Positions 15,801 to 25,314 of a stretch of DNA of 35,201 bases are shown in pieces. A program made the position numbers and the translations under genes. The notes beneath the pieces were generated by a model. It ran no database searches, was not told where the DNA came from, and was given only the letters and a program-made list of their open reading frames with translations. Numbering within the stretch: the first letter of the stretch is position 1; each line of letters begins with the position of its first letter. The stretch is from Bacteroidaceae bacterium (GTDB lineage Bacteria; Bacteroidota; Bacteroidia; Bacteroidales; Bacteroidaceae): assembly GCA_017617235.1 (NCBI GenBank), contig JAFZWQ010000034.1, forward strand, positions 1 to 35,201. Reading direction: 5' to 3'.

Positions 15801-16639
15801 AAGTAGCAATTATTACAGGTGCTGATGGCGGCATGGGTTACGAGGAAGCAAAAGCCGTAGCCCTGCAGGGATACTATACCATCATGGCCTGCTATTGTCC
15901 GAAGCTCGCCCAGAAAAGATACGAGCAATTGAAAGAGGAAACCGGATGTAAGGATATAGAACTAATCGGTATAAACCTGGCAGACCTTGCCTCGGTACGA
16001 CGTTTTGCAGACGAAATAAAGTCGCGTTTCAAGTATATCGACCTGTTGATGAACAATGCCGGCACTATGGAAACCGGATACCACATCACCGTTGATGGAT
16101 TGGAGCGTACCGTCAGCGTAAACTACGTTGGTCCCTATCTGCTTACCCGTCTGCTGTTGCCCCTGATGGGCGAGGGTAGCCGCATCGTGAACATGGCTTC
16201 CTGCGTGTACTGCCTGGGTAAGCTGAACTTCCCTCAGTTCTTCGAAAAGGGACGTAAGGGTTGTTTCATGCGTATTCCCATCTACAGCAACACAAAACTC
16301 GCCATCACACTCTTTACTTTGGAACTGGCAGAGCGACTCAAGGACAAAGGCATTACGGTAAATGCTGCAGACCCGGGTGTCGTATCCACAGGCATCATTC
16401 GTATGCAAATGTTCTTCGACCCAATAACAGACCTCATCTTCCGTCCTTGCATCCGTACTCCCAGACAAGGAGCCGATACCGCTATCCGCTTGTTGCTCGA
16501 CGAGGACAAGGCTGGACAGACAGGAACCTTCAATCGTTCGAATCGCATCATCAAGCTGGGTGATAAGTATGTTCACCACAAGCAGATGAAAGAGCTGTGG
16601 GACAAAACAGAAGAAATTGTAAAAGAATTCCTTTACTAA
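15797..16639 (+). CDS. Short-chain dehydrogenase/reductase, candidate hydroxysteroid dehydrogenase
   Basis: A classical SDR of 280 residues that interconverts an alcohol and a ketone with NAD(P). The cofactor loop is TGADGGMG (7-14), followed by NNAG (86-89), N109, catalytic S135, and Y163-SNT-K167. Its overall look is that of the retinol-dehydrogenase/WWOX group, which handles lipophilic substrates. The start overlaps the flavin oxidoreductase stop (ATGA), suggesting coupled translation. In this setting it is a good candidate for the 3-keto/3-hydroxy step on a steroid; neither stereochemistry nor substrate can be read from the sequence. Confidence 0.87.
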   Translation: MKVAIITGADGGMGYEEAKAVALQGYYTIMACYCPKLAQKRYEQLKEETGCKDIELIGINLADLASVRRFADEIKSRFKYIDLLMNNAGTMETGYHITVDGLERTVSVNYVGPYLLTRLLLPLMGEGSRIVNMASCVYCLGKLNFPQFFEKGRKGCFMRIPIYSNTKLAITLFTLELAERLKDKGITVNAADPGVVSTGIIRMQMFFDPITDLIFRPCIRTPRQGADTAIRLLLDEDKAGQTGTFNRSNRIIKLGDKYVHHKQMKELWDKTEEIVKEFLY

Positions 16640-16654
16640 AAGTACGAAACAAAG

Positions 16655-18547
16655 ATGGAGCAGTTGAAGCACGAATGTGGTGTGGCGATGATTCGCCTGA
16701 AGAAACCACTCGAGTACTATCAGCATAAATATGGCACATGGATGTATGGCCTCAACAAGCTCTATTTGTTGATGGAAAAACAGCATAACCGTGGGCAGGA
16801 AGGTGCCGGTTTGGCCTGTGTGAAGATGCAGGCAGAGCCAGGTACCGAATATATGTTCCGCGAACGTGCTATGGGAAGCGGGGCCATTACCGAGATATTC
16901 TCTGCCGTGCACGCTCAATTCCACGATGTCTCGCCCAAGCAAATGGCGGATGCGAACTACGCAGCAAAGAGTCTTCCCTTCGCAGGCGAAATATACATGG
17001 GGCACCTACGGTATTCGACAACCGGAAAGCGTGCCCTTTCTTTTGTCCATCCGTTTATGCGCCGCAACAACTGGCGTGCCAAGAATCTGTGTGTCTGTGG
17101 AAACTTCAACCTGACGAATGTTGACGAGATATTCGACAGCATTGCAGCCGTTGGTCAGCATCCGCGTGTATATAGCGATACATTTATTCTGTTGGAACAG
17201 TTGGGACACCGTCTGGATCGCGAAAGCGAACGTTTGTATAACATTGCTTTCGAGAAAGGACTGCAGGGCATGGAAATCACCAAGTTCATCGAAGAGAACA
17301 TCGATGTACGCAATGTGCTCAGCACAGCAGCACCTCTGTGGGACGGTGGTTTCATTATCTGCGGAATGACGGGTAGTGGCGAGATGTTCGCCATGCGCGA
17401 CCCCTGGGGCATACGTCCTGCTTTCTGGTACGAGGACGACGAAGTGCTGGTGTTGGCCAGCGAACGTCCCGTATTACAAACGGCCTTTGAACTGGAAGCC
17501 GAACAGGTAAAAGAATTGGAACCCGGTCAAGCCATCGTCATGAATGCTTCTGGTCAGATGAATCTGTCGCAGATTTTGCCAGCACAGGAGAAACGCGCAT
17601 GTTCTTTCGAACGCATCTACTTCAGTCGTGGTTCCGACCTCGACATCTACGAGGAACGAAAGAACCTGGGTGAACAGCTGACGGAACGCATCACGGAAGC
17701 CATTAATGGCGATGTGGCACACACGGTATTCTCCTTTATCCCCAACACAGCCGAAGTGGCATACTATGGAATGGTTCGCGGTTTCATTAAGCAGCTGAAC
17801 AAACAGAAGATTCAGGACTTGATGGATCTGACACGCGACCACCAGCCGACGGAACAGGAAATAAAGAACATCTTCAGCATGTACATCCGCTCCGAGAAGG
17901 TGGCATGGAAAGATATCAAGTTACGTACCTTCATTACGGAAGGCGATACCCGTAACGATCTTGCGGCACACGTCTATGATATAACCTATGGTTCTATTGT
18001 TCCCTACGAAGACAATCTGGTTATCATCGACGACAGCATTGTCCGTGGTACCACGCTAAAGGAAAGCATCATCCGCATTCTGGACCGTTTGCATCCCAAG
18101 AAGATTGTCCTCGTAAGCTCGTCGCCCCAAGTGCGCTATCCCGACTACTACGGCATCGACATGGCCAGTATGGAGGAATTTATTGCCTTCCGTGCTGCTA
18201 TCGAACTGCTGATAGAACGTGGCGAATGGGCGCTGATAGACAGCGTTTACCGTCGTTGCAAGCTGCAGACGACAAAACCCAAGGAGGAAATGGAAAACTA
18301 TGTGAAGGAAATCTATGCTCCGTTCAGCGACGAGGACATCAGCCACAAGATGGCGGAAATGCTTCGTCCCGATGGCATAACGACACCCATAGAAATTGTA
18401 TATCAGAGCCTCGAAGGACTGCACAAGGCGTGTCCCAATCACAAAGGCGACTGGTACTTCAGTGGCGACTATCCCACACCCGGTGGCCTTCGCCTATTGA
18501 ACCGTGCATTCATCAACTATTACGAAAACATATATAATAAGATATGA
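16655..18547 (+). CDS. Long PurF-like amidophosphoribosyltransferase
   Basis: Predicted glutamine-PRPP amidotransferase, the first step of purine synthesis. The N-terminal Ntn-hydrolase domain would expose Cys8 after removal of seven residues (MEQLKHE-C-GVAMIRL). HNRGQEGAG, MGHLRYSTTG and CGNFNLTN then follow the PurF pattern. The phosphoribosyltransferase domain has the PRPP loop VIIDDSIVRGTT. At 630 residues it is over 100 longer than E. coli PurF, partly by a C-terminal extension. From memory Bacteroidetes carry this long form next to carA/carB. It overlaps the carAB start by four bases (ATGA). It may act in pyrimidine-linked ammonia supply instead of, or besides, purine synthesis. Confidence 0.85.
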   Translation: MEQLKHECGVAMIRLKKPLEYYQHKYGTWMYGLNKLYLLMEKQHNRGQEGAGLACVKMQAEPGTEYMFRERAMGSGAITEIFSAVHAQFHDVSPKQMADANYAAKSLPFAGEIYMGHLRYSTTGKRALSFVHPFMRRNNWRAKNLCVCGNFNLTNVDEIFDSIAAVGQHPRVYSDTFILLEQLGHRLDRESERLYNIAFEKGLQGMEITKFIEENIDVRNVLSTAAPLWDGGFIICGMTGSGEMFAMRDPWGIRPAFWYEDDEVLVLASERPVLQTAFELEAEQVKELEPGQAIVMNASGQMNLSQILPAQEKRACSFERIYFSRGSDLDIYEERKNLGEQLTERITEAINGDVAHTVFSFIPNTAEVAYYGMVRGFIKQLNKQKIQDLMDLTRDHQPTEQEIKNIFSMYIRSEKVAWKDIKLRTFITEGDTRNDLAAHVYDITYGSIVPYEDNLVIIDDSIVRGTTLKESIIRILDRLHPKKIVLVSSSPQVRYPDYYGIDMASMEEFIAFRAAIELLIERGEWALIDSVYRRCKLQTTKPKEEMENYVKEIYAPFSDEDISHKMAEMLRPDGITTPIEIVYQSLEGLHKACPNHKGDWYFSGDYPTPGGLRLLNRAFINYYENIYNKI

Positions 18548-21500
18548 ACAAAAGAGTTACACTCCAGTTAGAAGACGGAACACAGTTCCACGGAACATCG
18601 TTTGGATACGAAGGACCTGTGGCTGGTGAGGTGGTGTTCAATACTGCCATGATGGGTTATCCCGAGAGCCTGACAGACCCCTCGTATGCGGGTCAGCTTA
18701 TGGTGCTCACCTATCCGCTTGTTGGCAACTATGGTGTACCCGAATTCCGCTTCGAAGAGAATGGCCTTTCCACATTCATGGAGAGCGACCGCATACATGC
18801 ACGTGCTATCATCGTTAGCGACTACAGCGAGGAATACAATCACTGGAATGCCCACGAGAGCCTGGCCGAATGGTTGAAACGCGAAAAGGTGCCTGGCATT
18901 ACGGGTATCGACACACGCGAACTGACGAAGGTGCTGCGCGAACATGGTGTAATGATGGGCAAGATAATCTTCGACGATATGCCCGACATTGAACCCCAGA
19001 CAGAAGACTACGGTTCTGTGAACTGGGTAGAAAAGGTATCGTGTAAAGACATTATTACTTATAAACCATCATTAGGAACAGATTCTGAGCACTCTGTGGC
19101 ACCAAAGGTGGTCTTGGTGGATTGTGGTGTGAAGGAAAACATTATCCGCTGCCTGTTGCATCGTGGTGTAGAGGTTATTCGCGTGCCTTGGGACTACGAT
19201 TTTAACCAGCTGGAGTTCGATGGTCTGTTCCTTGCAAATGGTCCCGGAGACCCCGATACCTGCGAAGCCACCGTTGCCAACATCCGCAAGTTCCTGCAAA
19301 ATCCCGTCGTTCGTCCCTGCATGGGCATCTGCATGGGTAACCAGTTGTTGGGAAAAGCCGCTGGAGCACGCATCTATAAGTTGAAGTACGGACATCGAAG
19401 CCACAACCAACCCGTGCGCCTCATTGGCACGAACCGCTGCTTTATCACCAGTCAGAACCACGGATATGCCGTTGATGACAAGACATTGGGAGCCGATTGG
19501 GAACCCCTGTTCGTGAACATGAACGATGGCTCGAACGAGGGTATCCGCCACAAACGTAACCCTTGGTTCTCGGCTCAGTTCCATCCCGAGGCATCCTCTG
19601 GTCCAGTAGATACTGAGTTCCTGTTCAATGAGTTTAAACGTTGTCTTGATGAATACGCAGTTCAAAATTCAACATTTAAAGTTCTAAGTAACGATGCAAC
19701 GTCAAACTCAGAACAAGCTTTGACAAAGCCCAAGAAAGTTCTCTTGCTGGGTTCGGGTGCGCTGAAGATTGGTGAAGCAGGCGAATTCGACTATTCTGGT
19801 TCGCAAGCCCTGAAAGCCCTACGTGAAGAGGGTATAGAAACCGTACTCATCAACCCCAACATCGCTACGGTGCAAACCAGCGAGGGTGTTGCCGACCATA
19901 TCTACTTCCTGCCTGTAACGCCCGAATTTGTGGAGCGTGTCATCGAGAAGGAACGCCCACAGGGGATTTTGCTGGCCTTTGGCGGTCAGACGGCCCTGAA
20001 CTGTGGTGTTGCCCTTTACAAGAGTGGCGTGCTGGAGAAATACGGAGTCAAAGTTTTGGGAACACCTGTACAGGCCATCATCGACACGGAAGACCGTGAG
20101 CTCTTTGTTGAAAAGTTGGACGAAATCGGCGTGAAAACCATCAAGAGTCAGGCCTGCGAAACAATCGAGGCAGCACGTCAGGCAGCCAACGAACTGGGTT
20201 ATCCCGTAATCCTGCGTGCAGCATACGCTTTGGGTGGTTTGGGCTCTGGTTTCTGCGACAACGAGGAAGAACTTAACCGATTGGCAGAGAAGGCTTTCTC
20301 GTTCTCACCTCAAGTATTGGTTGAAAAGAGTTTGAAGGGTTGGAAGGAAATAGAGTACGAGGTTGTGCGCGACCGATTCGACAACTGCATCACCGTTTGC
20401 AACATGGAGAATTTCGACCCGCTGGGCATCCATACCGGCGAGAGTATCGTCATTGCTCCATCGCAGACCCTTACCAACAGCGAATACCATAAACTGCGTG
20501 CATTAGCCATACGGATTATCCGCCACATTGGCATTGTGGGCGAATGTAACGTGCAATATGCCTTCGACCCCGAGAGCGAGGACTATCGCGTCATCGAGGT
20601 AAATGCCCGCCTCAGTCGTTCATCGGCTTTGGCCAGCAAGGCTACGGGCTATCCCTTGGCCTTTGTTGCTGCCAAGTTAGGACTGGGATATGGGCTGTTC
20701 GACCTGAAGAACTCGGTAACAAAGGAAACCACAGCCTTCTTTGAACCCGCACTCGACTATGTGGTTTGTAAGATTCCGCGTTGGGATCTTGGTAAGTTCC
20801 ATGGTGTGGACCGCGAGCTGGGCAGCAGCATGAAGTCCGTGGGCGAGGTTATGGCCATCGGACGCACCTTCGAGGAAGCCATCCAGAAGGGCATCCGCAT
20901 GATAGGACAGGGCGTGCATGGTTTTGTGGAAAACAAGGAACTGGAAATCAAAGACATCGATACCGCTCTGCACGAACCAACCGACAAGCGCATCCTTATC
21001 ATCTCAAAGGCTATGCGTCAGGGATACACCATCGACCACATCCACGAACAAACGAAGATTGACAGGTGGTTCCTGCAGAAGTTGCGTCACATCAGCGATA
21101 TTGCCGACGAACTGCATCGATGCCAGGGCATAGAAAACCTGCCTGCCGACCTGTTGCGTACAGCCAAGGTATATGGTTTCACCGACTTCCAGATAGCCCG
21201 TGCCATTGGTCTGGAACAAAAAATGGACATCGAGGATGCCGTGAACGTGGTGCGTAACTATCGCAAACAGTTGGGCCTGCATCCTTTTGTCAAACAAATC
21301 GATACGCTGGCAGCAGAATATCCTGCACAGACCAACTACCTGTACCTCACCTACAATGCTGTGGCACACGACATCAACTACGAACAGGACCATCGTAGCA
21401 TCGTTGTCCTGGGCAGTGGTGCCTATCGCATCGGTTCCAGTGTGGAATTCGACTGGTGTGGTGTGCAGGCGCTGAATACCATCCGCAAGGAAGGTTACCG

Positions 21501-22941
21501 CAGCATTATGATAAACTACAACCCCGAAACCGTATCCACCGACTACGACATGTGTGACCGTCTGTACTTCGACGAGCTCACATACGAGCGTGTGATGGAT
21601 ATTGTGGAATTGGAGACACCCAAGGGCGTAGTGGTTTCCACAGGCGGACAGATACCCAACAACCTAGCTATGAAGCTCGATGCTCAGCAGGTGCCCATTC
21701 TGGGAACACAGGCACAGTACATCGACAATGCCGAGGACCGCGAGAAATTCTCGGCTATGTTGAACCGCATAGGAGTGGATCAGCCCGAATGGAGTGCCCT
21801 GACCACGATGGACGATGTGAACGCATTTATCCAAAAGGTGGGCTTCCCCGTGCTGGTGCGTCCGTCATATGTACTTTCGGGTGCTGCCATGAATGTCTGC
21901 TCGAACCAGGAGGAGTTGGAACGCTTCCTCATGTTGGCCGCCAATGTGTCGAAGAAACATCCTGTGGTCATCTCGAAGTTCATGCAGAACACCAAGGAGG
22001 TGGAGATGGATGCTGTGGCCCGCAACGGTGAAATCATTGCCTACGCCATCAGCGAACACATCGAGTTTGCTGGCGTACATTCGGGCGATGCCACGATACA
22101 GTTCCCGGCACAGAAGCTGTACGTTGAGACGGTGCGCCGCATCAAGAAGATTTCTGCACGCATTGCCCAAGAACTGAACATTTCAGGTCCCTTCAACATC
22201 CAGTATCTGGCCAGAGACAACGAGATAAAGGTCATCGAATGCAACCTGCGTGCCTCGCGCTCGTTCCCCTTTGTATCTAAGGTGCTGAAGGTAAACCTCA
22301 TAGAAATCGCCACACGTGTCATGCTGGGTTTGCCAGTCGAGAAGTTGCACAAGAGTTTCTTTGATTTCGACTACGTGGGTATAAAGGCCAGCCAGTTCTC
22401 GTTCAACCGCTTGCAGAAGGCTGACCCTGTGCTGGGTGTGGATATGAGCTCGACGGGCGAGGTGGGTTGCCTGGGCGACGATACGAACTGTGCACTGATG
22501 AAGGCGATGCTCTCTGTTGGTCACCGCATTCCCAAGAAGAGTGTGCTGTTGTCCACGGGTGGCGCCAAGGAGAAGGCTGCCATGCTGGATGCGGCTCGCA
22601 TGCTACACGAACATGGCTATGAACTATATGCCACGGGCGGTACTAGCCGATACCTGACGGAACAGGGCATCCCCAACACGTTGGTGCACTGGCCAAGTGA
22701 TGCCGACCAAAAGCCACAGGCCATCGAACTGCTGCACGAGCACAAGATAGACATGGTGGTGAACATTCCGAAGGATCTGACGGCAGGCGAGCTGACCAAC
22801 GGCTACAAGATTCGTCGTACGGCAGTGGACCTGAACATCCCACTGCTCACCAACAGTCGTCTGGCTGCGGCATTCATACAGGCGTTCTGTACCATCACGC
22901 CTGCCGACCTTGCCATTAAGTCGTGGGAAGAATACAAGTAA
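18544..22941 (+). CDS. carAB: Carbamoyl phosphate synthase, fused CarA-CarB
   Basis: One 1465-residue protein makes carbamoyl phosphate from glutamine, bicarbonate and two ATP. Residues 1-370 are the glutaminase subunit, with GICMGNQ (nucleophile C263) and FHPEA (H347, E349). Residues 371-396 are a linker. Residues 397-1465 are the synthetase: two ATP-grasp halves beginning KKVLLLGSGALKIGEAGEFD and VVLGSGAYRIGSSVEFD, an oligomerisation region between them, and a C-terminal MGS-like regulatory domain (LLSTGGAKEKAAML onward). Several motifs (GGQIPNNLA, CNLRASRSFPFVSK) resemble animal CPS1 more than E. coli CarB. The two subunits are separate genes in most bacteria. No frameshift is seen. Confidence 0.96.
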   Translation: MNKRVTLQLEDGTQFHGTSFGYEGPVAGEVVFNTAMMGYPESLTDPSYAGQLMVLTYPLVGNYGVPEFRFEENGLSTFMESDRIHARAIIVSDYSEEYNHWNAHESLAEWLKREKVPGITGIDTRELTKVLREHGVMMGKIIFDDMPDIEPQTEDYGSVNWVEKVSCKDIITYKPSLGTDSEHSVAPKVVLVDCGVKENIIRCLLHRGVEVIRVPWDYDFNQLEFDGLFLANGPGDPDTCEATVANIRKFLQNPVVRPCMGICMGNQLLGKAAGARIYKLKYGHRSHNQPVRLIGTNRCFITSQNHGYAVDDKTLGADWEPLFVNMNDGSNEGIRHKRNPWFSAQFHPEASSGPVDTEFLFNEFKRCLDEYAVQNSTFKVLSNDATSNSEQALTKPKKVLLLGSGALKIGEAGEFDYSGSQALKALREEGIETVLINPNIATVQTSEGVADHIYFLPVTPEFVERVIEKERPQGILLAFGGQTALNCGVALYKSGVLEKYGVKVLGTPVQAIIDTEDRELFVEKLDEIGVKTIKSQACETIEAARQAANELGYPVILRAAYALGGLGSGFCDNEEELNRLAEKAFSFSPQVLVEKSLKGWKEIEYEVVRDRFDNCITVCNMENFDPLGIHTGESIVIAPSQTLTNSEYHKLRALAIRIIRHIGIVGECNVQYAFDPESEDYRVIEVNARLSRSSALASKATGYPLAFVAAKLGLGYGLFDLKNSVTKETTAFFEPALDYVVCKIPRWDLGKFHGVDRELGSSMKSVGEVMAIGRTFEEAIQKGIRMIGQGVHGFVENKELEIKDIDTALHEPTDKRILIISKAMRQGYTIDHIHEQTKIDRWFLQKLRHISDIADELHRCQGIENLPADLLRTAKVYGFTDFQIARAIGLEQKMDIEDAVNVVRNYRKQLGLHPFVKQIDTLAAEYPAQTNYLYLTYNAVAHDINYEQDHRSIVVLGSGAYRIGSSVEFDWCGVQALNTIRKEGYRSIMINYNPETVSTDYDMCDRLYFDELTYERVMDIVELETPKGVVVSTGGQIPNNLAMKLDAQQVPILGTQAQYIDNAEDREKFSAMLNRIGVDQPEWSALTTMDDVNAFIQKVGFPVLVRPSYVLSGAAMNVCSNQEELERFLMLAANVSKKHPVVISKFMQNTKEVEMDAVARNGEIIAYAISEHIEFAGVHSGDATIQFPAQKLYVETVRRIKKISARIAQELNISGPFNIQYLARDNEIKVIECNLRASRSFPFVSKVLKVNLIEIATRVMLGLPVEKLHKSFFDFDYVGIKASQFSFNRLQKADPVLGVDMSSTGEVGCLGDDTNCALMKAMLSVGHRIPKKSVLLSTGGAKEKAAMLDAARMLHEHGYELYATGGTSRYLTEQGIPNTLVHWPSDADQKPQAIELLHEHKIDMVVNIPKDLTAGELTNGYKIRRTAVDLNIPLLTNSRLAAAFIQAFCTITPADLAIKSWEEYK
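19660..19687. repeat. Heptamer array inside the CarA-CarB linker
   Basis: Four 7-base units, GTTCAAA, ATTCAAC, ATTTAAA, GTTCTAA, encode linker residues VQNSTFKVL at 373-381. The period and sequence are those of the intergenic heptamers elsewhere in the window. Confidence 0.55.
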
Positions 22942-22950
22942 AGTAAAAAA

Positions 22951-24576
22951 ATGGGAATACAGGCGATAATAGTAGCGTTGGTGCTGGTGCTCATGCTGGT
23001 GGCACTCATGCGGGAAGCATTGCGCCCCGGTTTGGTACTGTTCTCTGCTGTGGTGGCACTTCTCTGTGCAGGCATCATCACCCCCGAGGATGCCATCAAA
23101 GGTTTCTCGAACAAGGGTATGATTACCGTTGCCCTGCTGTATCTGGTGAGCGAGGGTGTTCGCAAGAGCGGCATTCTGGAACGCATTGTCTATCGCGTGC
23201 TGCCCAAGGAGAATGTCTCAGTCACCCGTGCCGGCCTGCGTTTCTATCCCATTGTTTCCGTCATCTCCGCCTTCTTTAACAACACCCCCGTGGTGGTCAT
23301 CTTTGCCCCTATGATAAAGAACTGGGCACGCAAGGTACACCTGCCGCCCACTAAGTTCCTAATCCCCTTAAGTTATGCCACCGTCATCGGAGGTATCTGC
23401 ACCCTTATTGGAACAACCACCAACCTGGTGCTGCACGGTATGTTGCTGCAGGAATACAAGTACGAGGCCGAGAATGTGGCCGAAGGGGCAGAGGAGGGCA
23501 TACTGATGCGTTTTGGCATTGACGGCATGCACATGTTCGAATTATCGCGTGTGGGCATCGTCATTGCCATTGTGGGACTCATCTACCTTATCTTCTTCTC
23601 GCGCTATCTGTTACCCAACAATCGTCGCAGCGAGGAGGAATCCGAGGAAATGAGCCTGGCACCTGGCATGGTGCGCCATGAGGTGATGCTGGGCAACCGC
23701 TTCCCTGGACTGGGGAAGACGCTGCGCGAATTTGACTTCTATCGTCGCTATGGAGCACATGTGCGAGCCATCAGCCGCGGTGGAAACATTCTGGAAGGTG
23801 ATTACACCAACGTGCGTATGACACACGACGACACCCTGATTGTCGATGCACCCGAGGACTTCAAGAAGAACTGGAGCGAGAGTAAAGTCTTTTGGATGAT
23901 AAACCGCGTGGGCGATTACGAGCCACCCATGGGCAGCCGCAAACGCTTCTTCGCACTGGCCCTGTTGCTCATGATGATTATCGGAGCCACCGTGGGTGAA
24001 CTGCCCATTGTCACCGACCACTTCCATTTCATCAAGCTTGATATGTTCTTCTTCGCCTGTCTCACTACCATCATTATGGCCTGGACACACATGTTCTCCG
24101 TGAAGAAGTACACCAAATACCTGTCGTGGGACGTACTCATCACTATCGCCTGCGCCTTTGCCATATCCGCAGCCATGACCAAATCCGGTTTTGCCGACTT
24201 GGTGGGCGGATACATCATCTCCTTAACTGACAGCGTACAGGGCAGCCGCTGGGCCATCTACATCATCCTGGCAGCACTGTTCGTTATCACGAACCTCTTC
24301 ACCGAGCTTATCACCAACAACGCTGCCGCAGCACTGGCCTTCCCGTTGGCTCTCAGCGTGGCCGAGAACCTTGGAGTCAACCCCATGCCCTTCGTTGTTT
24401 GCGTCTGCTTTGCCGCCTCATCCGCATTCAGCACACCCATCGGATACCAAACCAACCTCATTGTGCAGGGTGTCGGTGGCTACCGTTTCACAGACTTCGT
24501 CAAGGTTGGCCTACCCATGAATCTCATCGTCTTCATTCTCTCCGTCTTCCTTATACCCCTCGTCTACGGCCTCTAA
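22951..24576 (+). CDS. SLC13-family permease with an internal RCK_C domain, candidate sulfate transporter
   Basis: A 541-residue inner-membrane anion transporter of the SLC13/DASS type. The two half-repeats carry FFNNTPVVV (NNTP 110-113) with GTTTN (154-158), and LITNNAAAALAFP in the second half. A soluble TrkA-C-like (RCK_C) domain lies at about 240-305 between membrane halves, as in SAC1-type transporters. It lies 9 bases after carAB and just before the promoter of cysC-cysD-cysN-sulfotransferase, so sulfate is the likely substrate. Dicarboxylates or other anions cannot be excluded. Confidence 0.83.
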   Translation: MGIQAIIVALVLVLMLVALMREALRPGLVLFSAVVALLCAGIITPEDAIKGFSNKGMITVALLYLVSEGVRKSGILERIVYRVLPKENVSVTRAGLRFYPIVSVISAFFNNTPVVVIFAPMIKNWARKVHLPPTKFLIPLSYATVIGGICTLIGTTTNLVLHGMLLQEYKYEAENVAEGAEEGILMRFGIDGMHMFELSRVGIVIAIVGLIYLIFFSRYLLPNNRRSEEESEEMSLAPGMVRHEVMLGNRFPGLGKTLREFDFYRRYGAHVRAISRGGNILEGDYTNVRMTHDDTLIVDAPEDFKKNWSESKVFWMINRVGDYEPPMGSRKRFFALALLLMMIIGATVGELPIVTDHFHFIKLDMFFFACLTTIIMAWTHMFSVKKYTKYLSWDVLITIACAFAISAAMTKSGFADLVGGYIISLTDSVQGSRWAIYIILAALFVITNLFTELITNNAAAALAFPLALSVAENLGVNPMPFVVCVCFAASSAFSTPIGYQTNLIVQGVGGYRFTDFVKVGLPMNLIVFILSVFLIPLVYGL

Positions 24577-24614
24577 GCAAAGTGTAACATATTTGTGCAT
24601 TTATACGTATTTTC

Positions 24615-24631
24615 ATGCCTGAGGGCATTTT
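24615..24631 (+). terminator. Possible weak terminator after the SLC13 gene
   Basis: ATGCC-TGAG-GGCAT followed by TTTT. The stem has only 5 bp, so this is a weak candidate. Confidence 0.3.
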
Positions 24632-24644
24632 GTCTCTCTATATA

Positions 24645-24676
24645 TTTGGTATTGCGCTCGGTTTTTTGTACCTTTG
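24645..24676 (+). promoter_or_regulatory. Promoter of cysC-cysD-cysN-sulfotransferase
   Basis: TTTG at 24645-24648, a 20-base spacer and TACCTTTG at 24669-24676: an exact match to the Bacteroidetes sigma consensus. It lies 20 bases before the cysC ATG, so the leader is about 14 bases. Confidence 0.88.
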
Positions 24677-24696
24677 TGCGAATTTAAGACATAGGT

Positions 24697-25293
24697 ATGG
24701 CAGATAACATTTATCCAATATACGACCGCATGTTGAGCCGCGAGGAGCGCGAACGGCAGTTAGGACAGCGGGGTATGATGGTTTGGTTCACAGGACTGAG
24801 CGGCAGCGGTAAGAGCACCGTGGCGCTGGGTGTGGAACGCGAACTGGCCAAACGTGGCATCCTGTGCCGCATACTGGACGGTGACAACATCCGTGCTGGC
24901 ATCAACTCGAACCTGGGATTCAGCCAGGAAGACCGCCGCGAGAATATCCGCCGCATTGCCGAGGTGGGCAAGCTGTTCGTGGATACGGGCATCGTGACGC
25001 TGGCTTGTTTCGTGAGCCCAACAGAAGACATCCGCCAATTGGCACGCAACATCATCGGCGAGAAAGACTTCAAGGAGGTCTATGTATCCACACCCATCGA
25101 GGAGTGCGAACGCAGAGATGTAAAGGGCCTCTACGCCCGTGCCAGAAGAGGAGAAGTGAAGGACTTTACGGGCATCAGCGCCCCCTTCGAAGCACCCCAG
25201 AACCCCACACTTTCCATCGATACAAGTGTCCTCCCGCTGGAAGACAGCGTAAACACAGTGGTGGAAATGGTAATGAGGGAAATTGAAGATTGA
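24697..25293 (+). CDS. cysC: Adenylylsulfate kinase
   Basis: CysC phosphorylates APS to PAPS, the sulfate donor of sulfotransferases. The 198-residue cytoplasmic kinase has the P-loop GLSGSGKST (33-41), DGDN (61-64), the SQEDRRENIRRIAEVGKLF helix and the FVSPTE loop. It opens the operon cysC-cysD-cysN-sulfotransferase. The last codons (EIED and stop) run into a heptamer array. No PAPS reductase gene is present in the window, so here PAPS is probably made for sulfonation. Confidence 0.96.
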   Translation: MADNIYPIYDRMLSREERERQLGQRGMMVWFTGLSGSGKSTVALGVERELAKRGILCRILDGDNIRAGINSNLGFSQEDRRENIRRIAEVGKLFVDTGIVTLACFVSPTEDIRQLARNIIGEKDFKEVYVSTPIEECERRDVKGLYARARRGEVKDFTGISAPFEAPQNPTLSIDTSVLPLEDSVNTVVEMVMREIED

Positions 25294-25309
25294 AAATTGA
25301 AAATTGAAA
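25282..25309. repeat. Heptamer array between cysC and cysD
   Basis: Four 7-base units, ATTGAAG, ATTGAAA, ATTGAAA, ATTGAAA. They span the cysC stop codon and most of the 21-base gap to cysD. Confidence 0.85.
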
Positions 25310-25314
25310 TAGAT

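Noticed and set aside
19640-19735. Frameshift artefact joining carA and carB
   Set aside because: The frame is continuous through the linker, and both flanking domains are complete and in the same frame. Raw reads would settle it.
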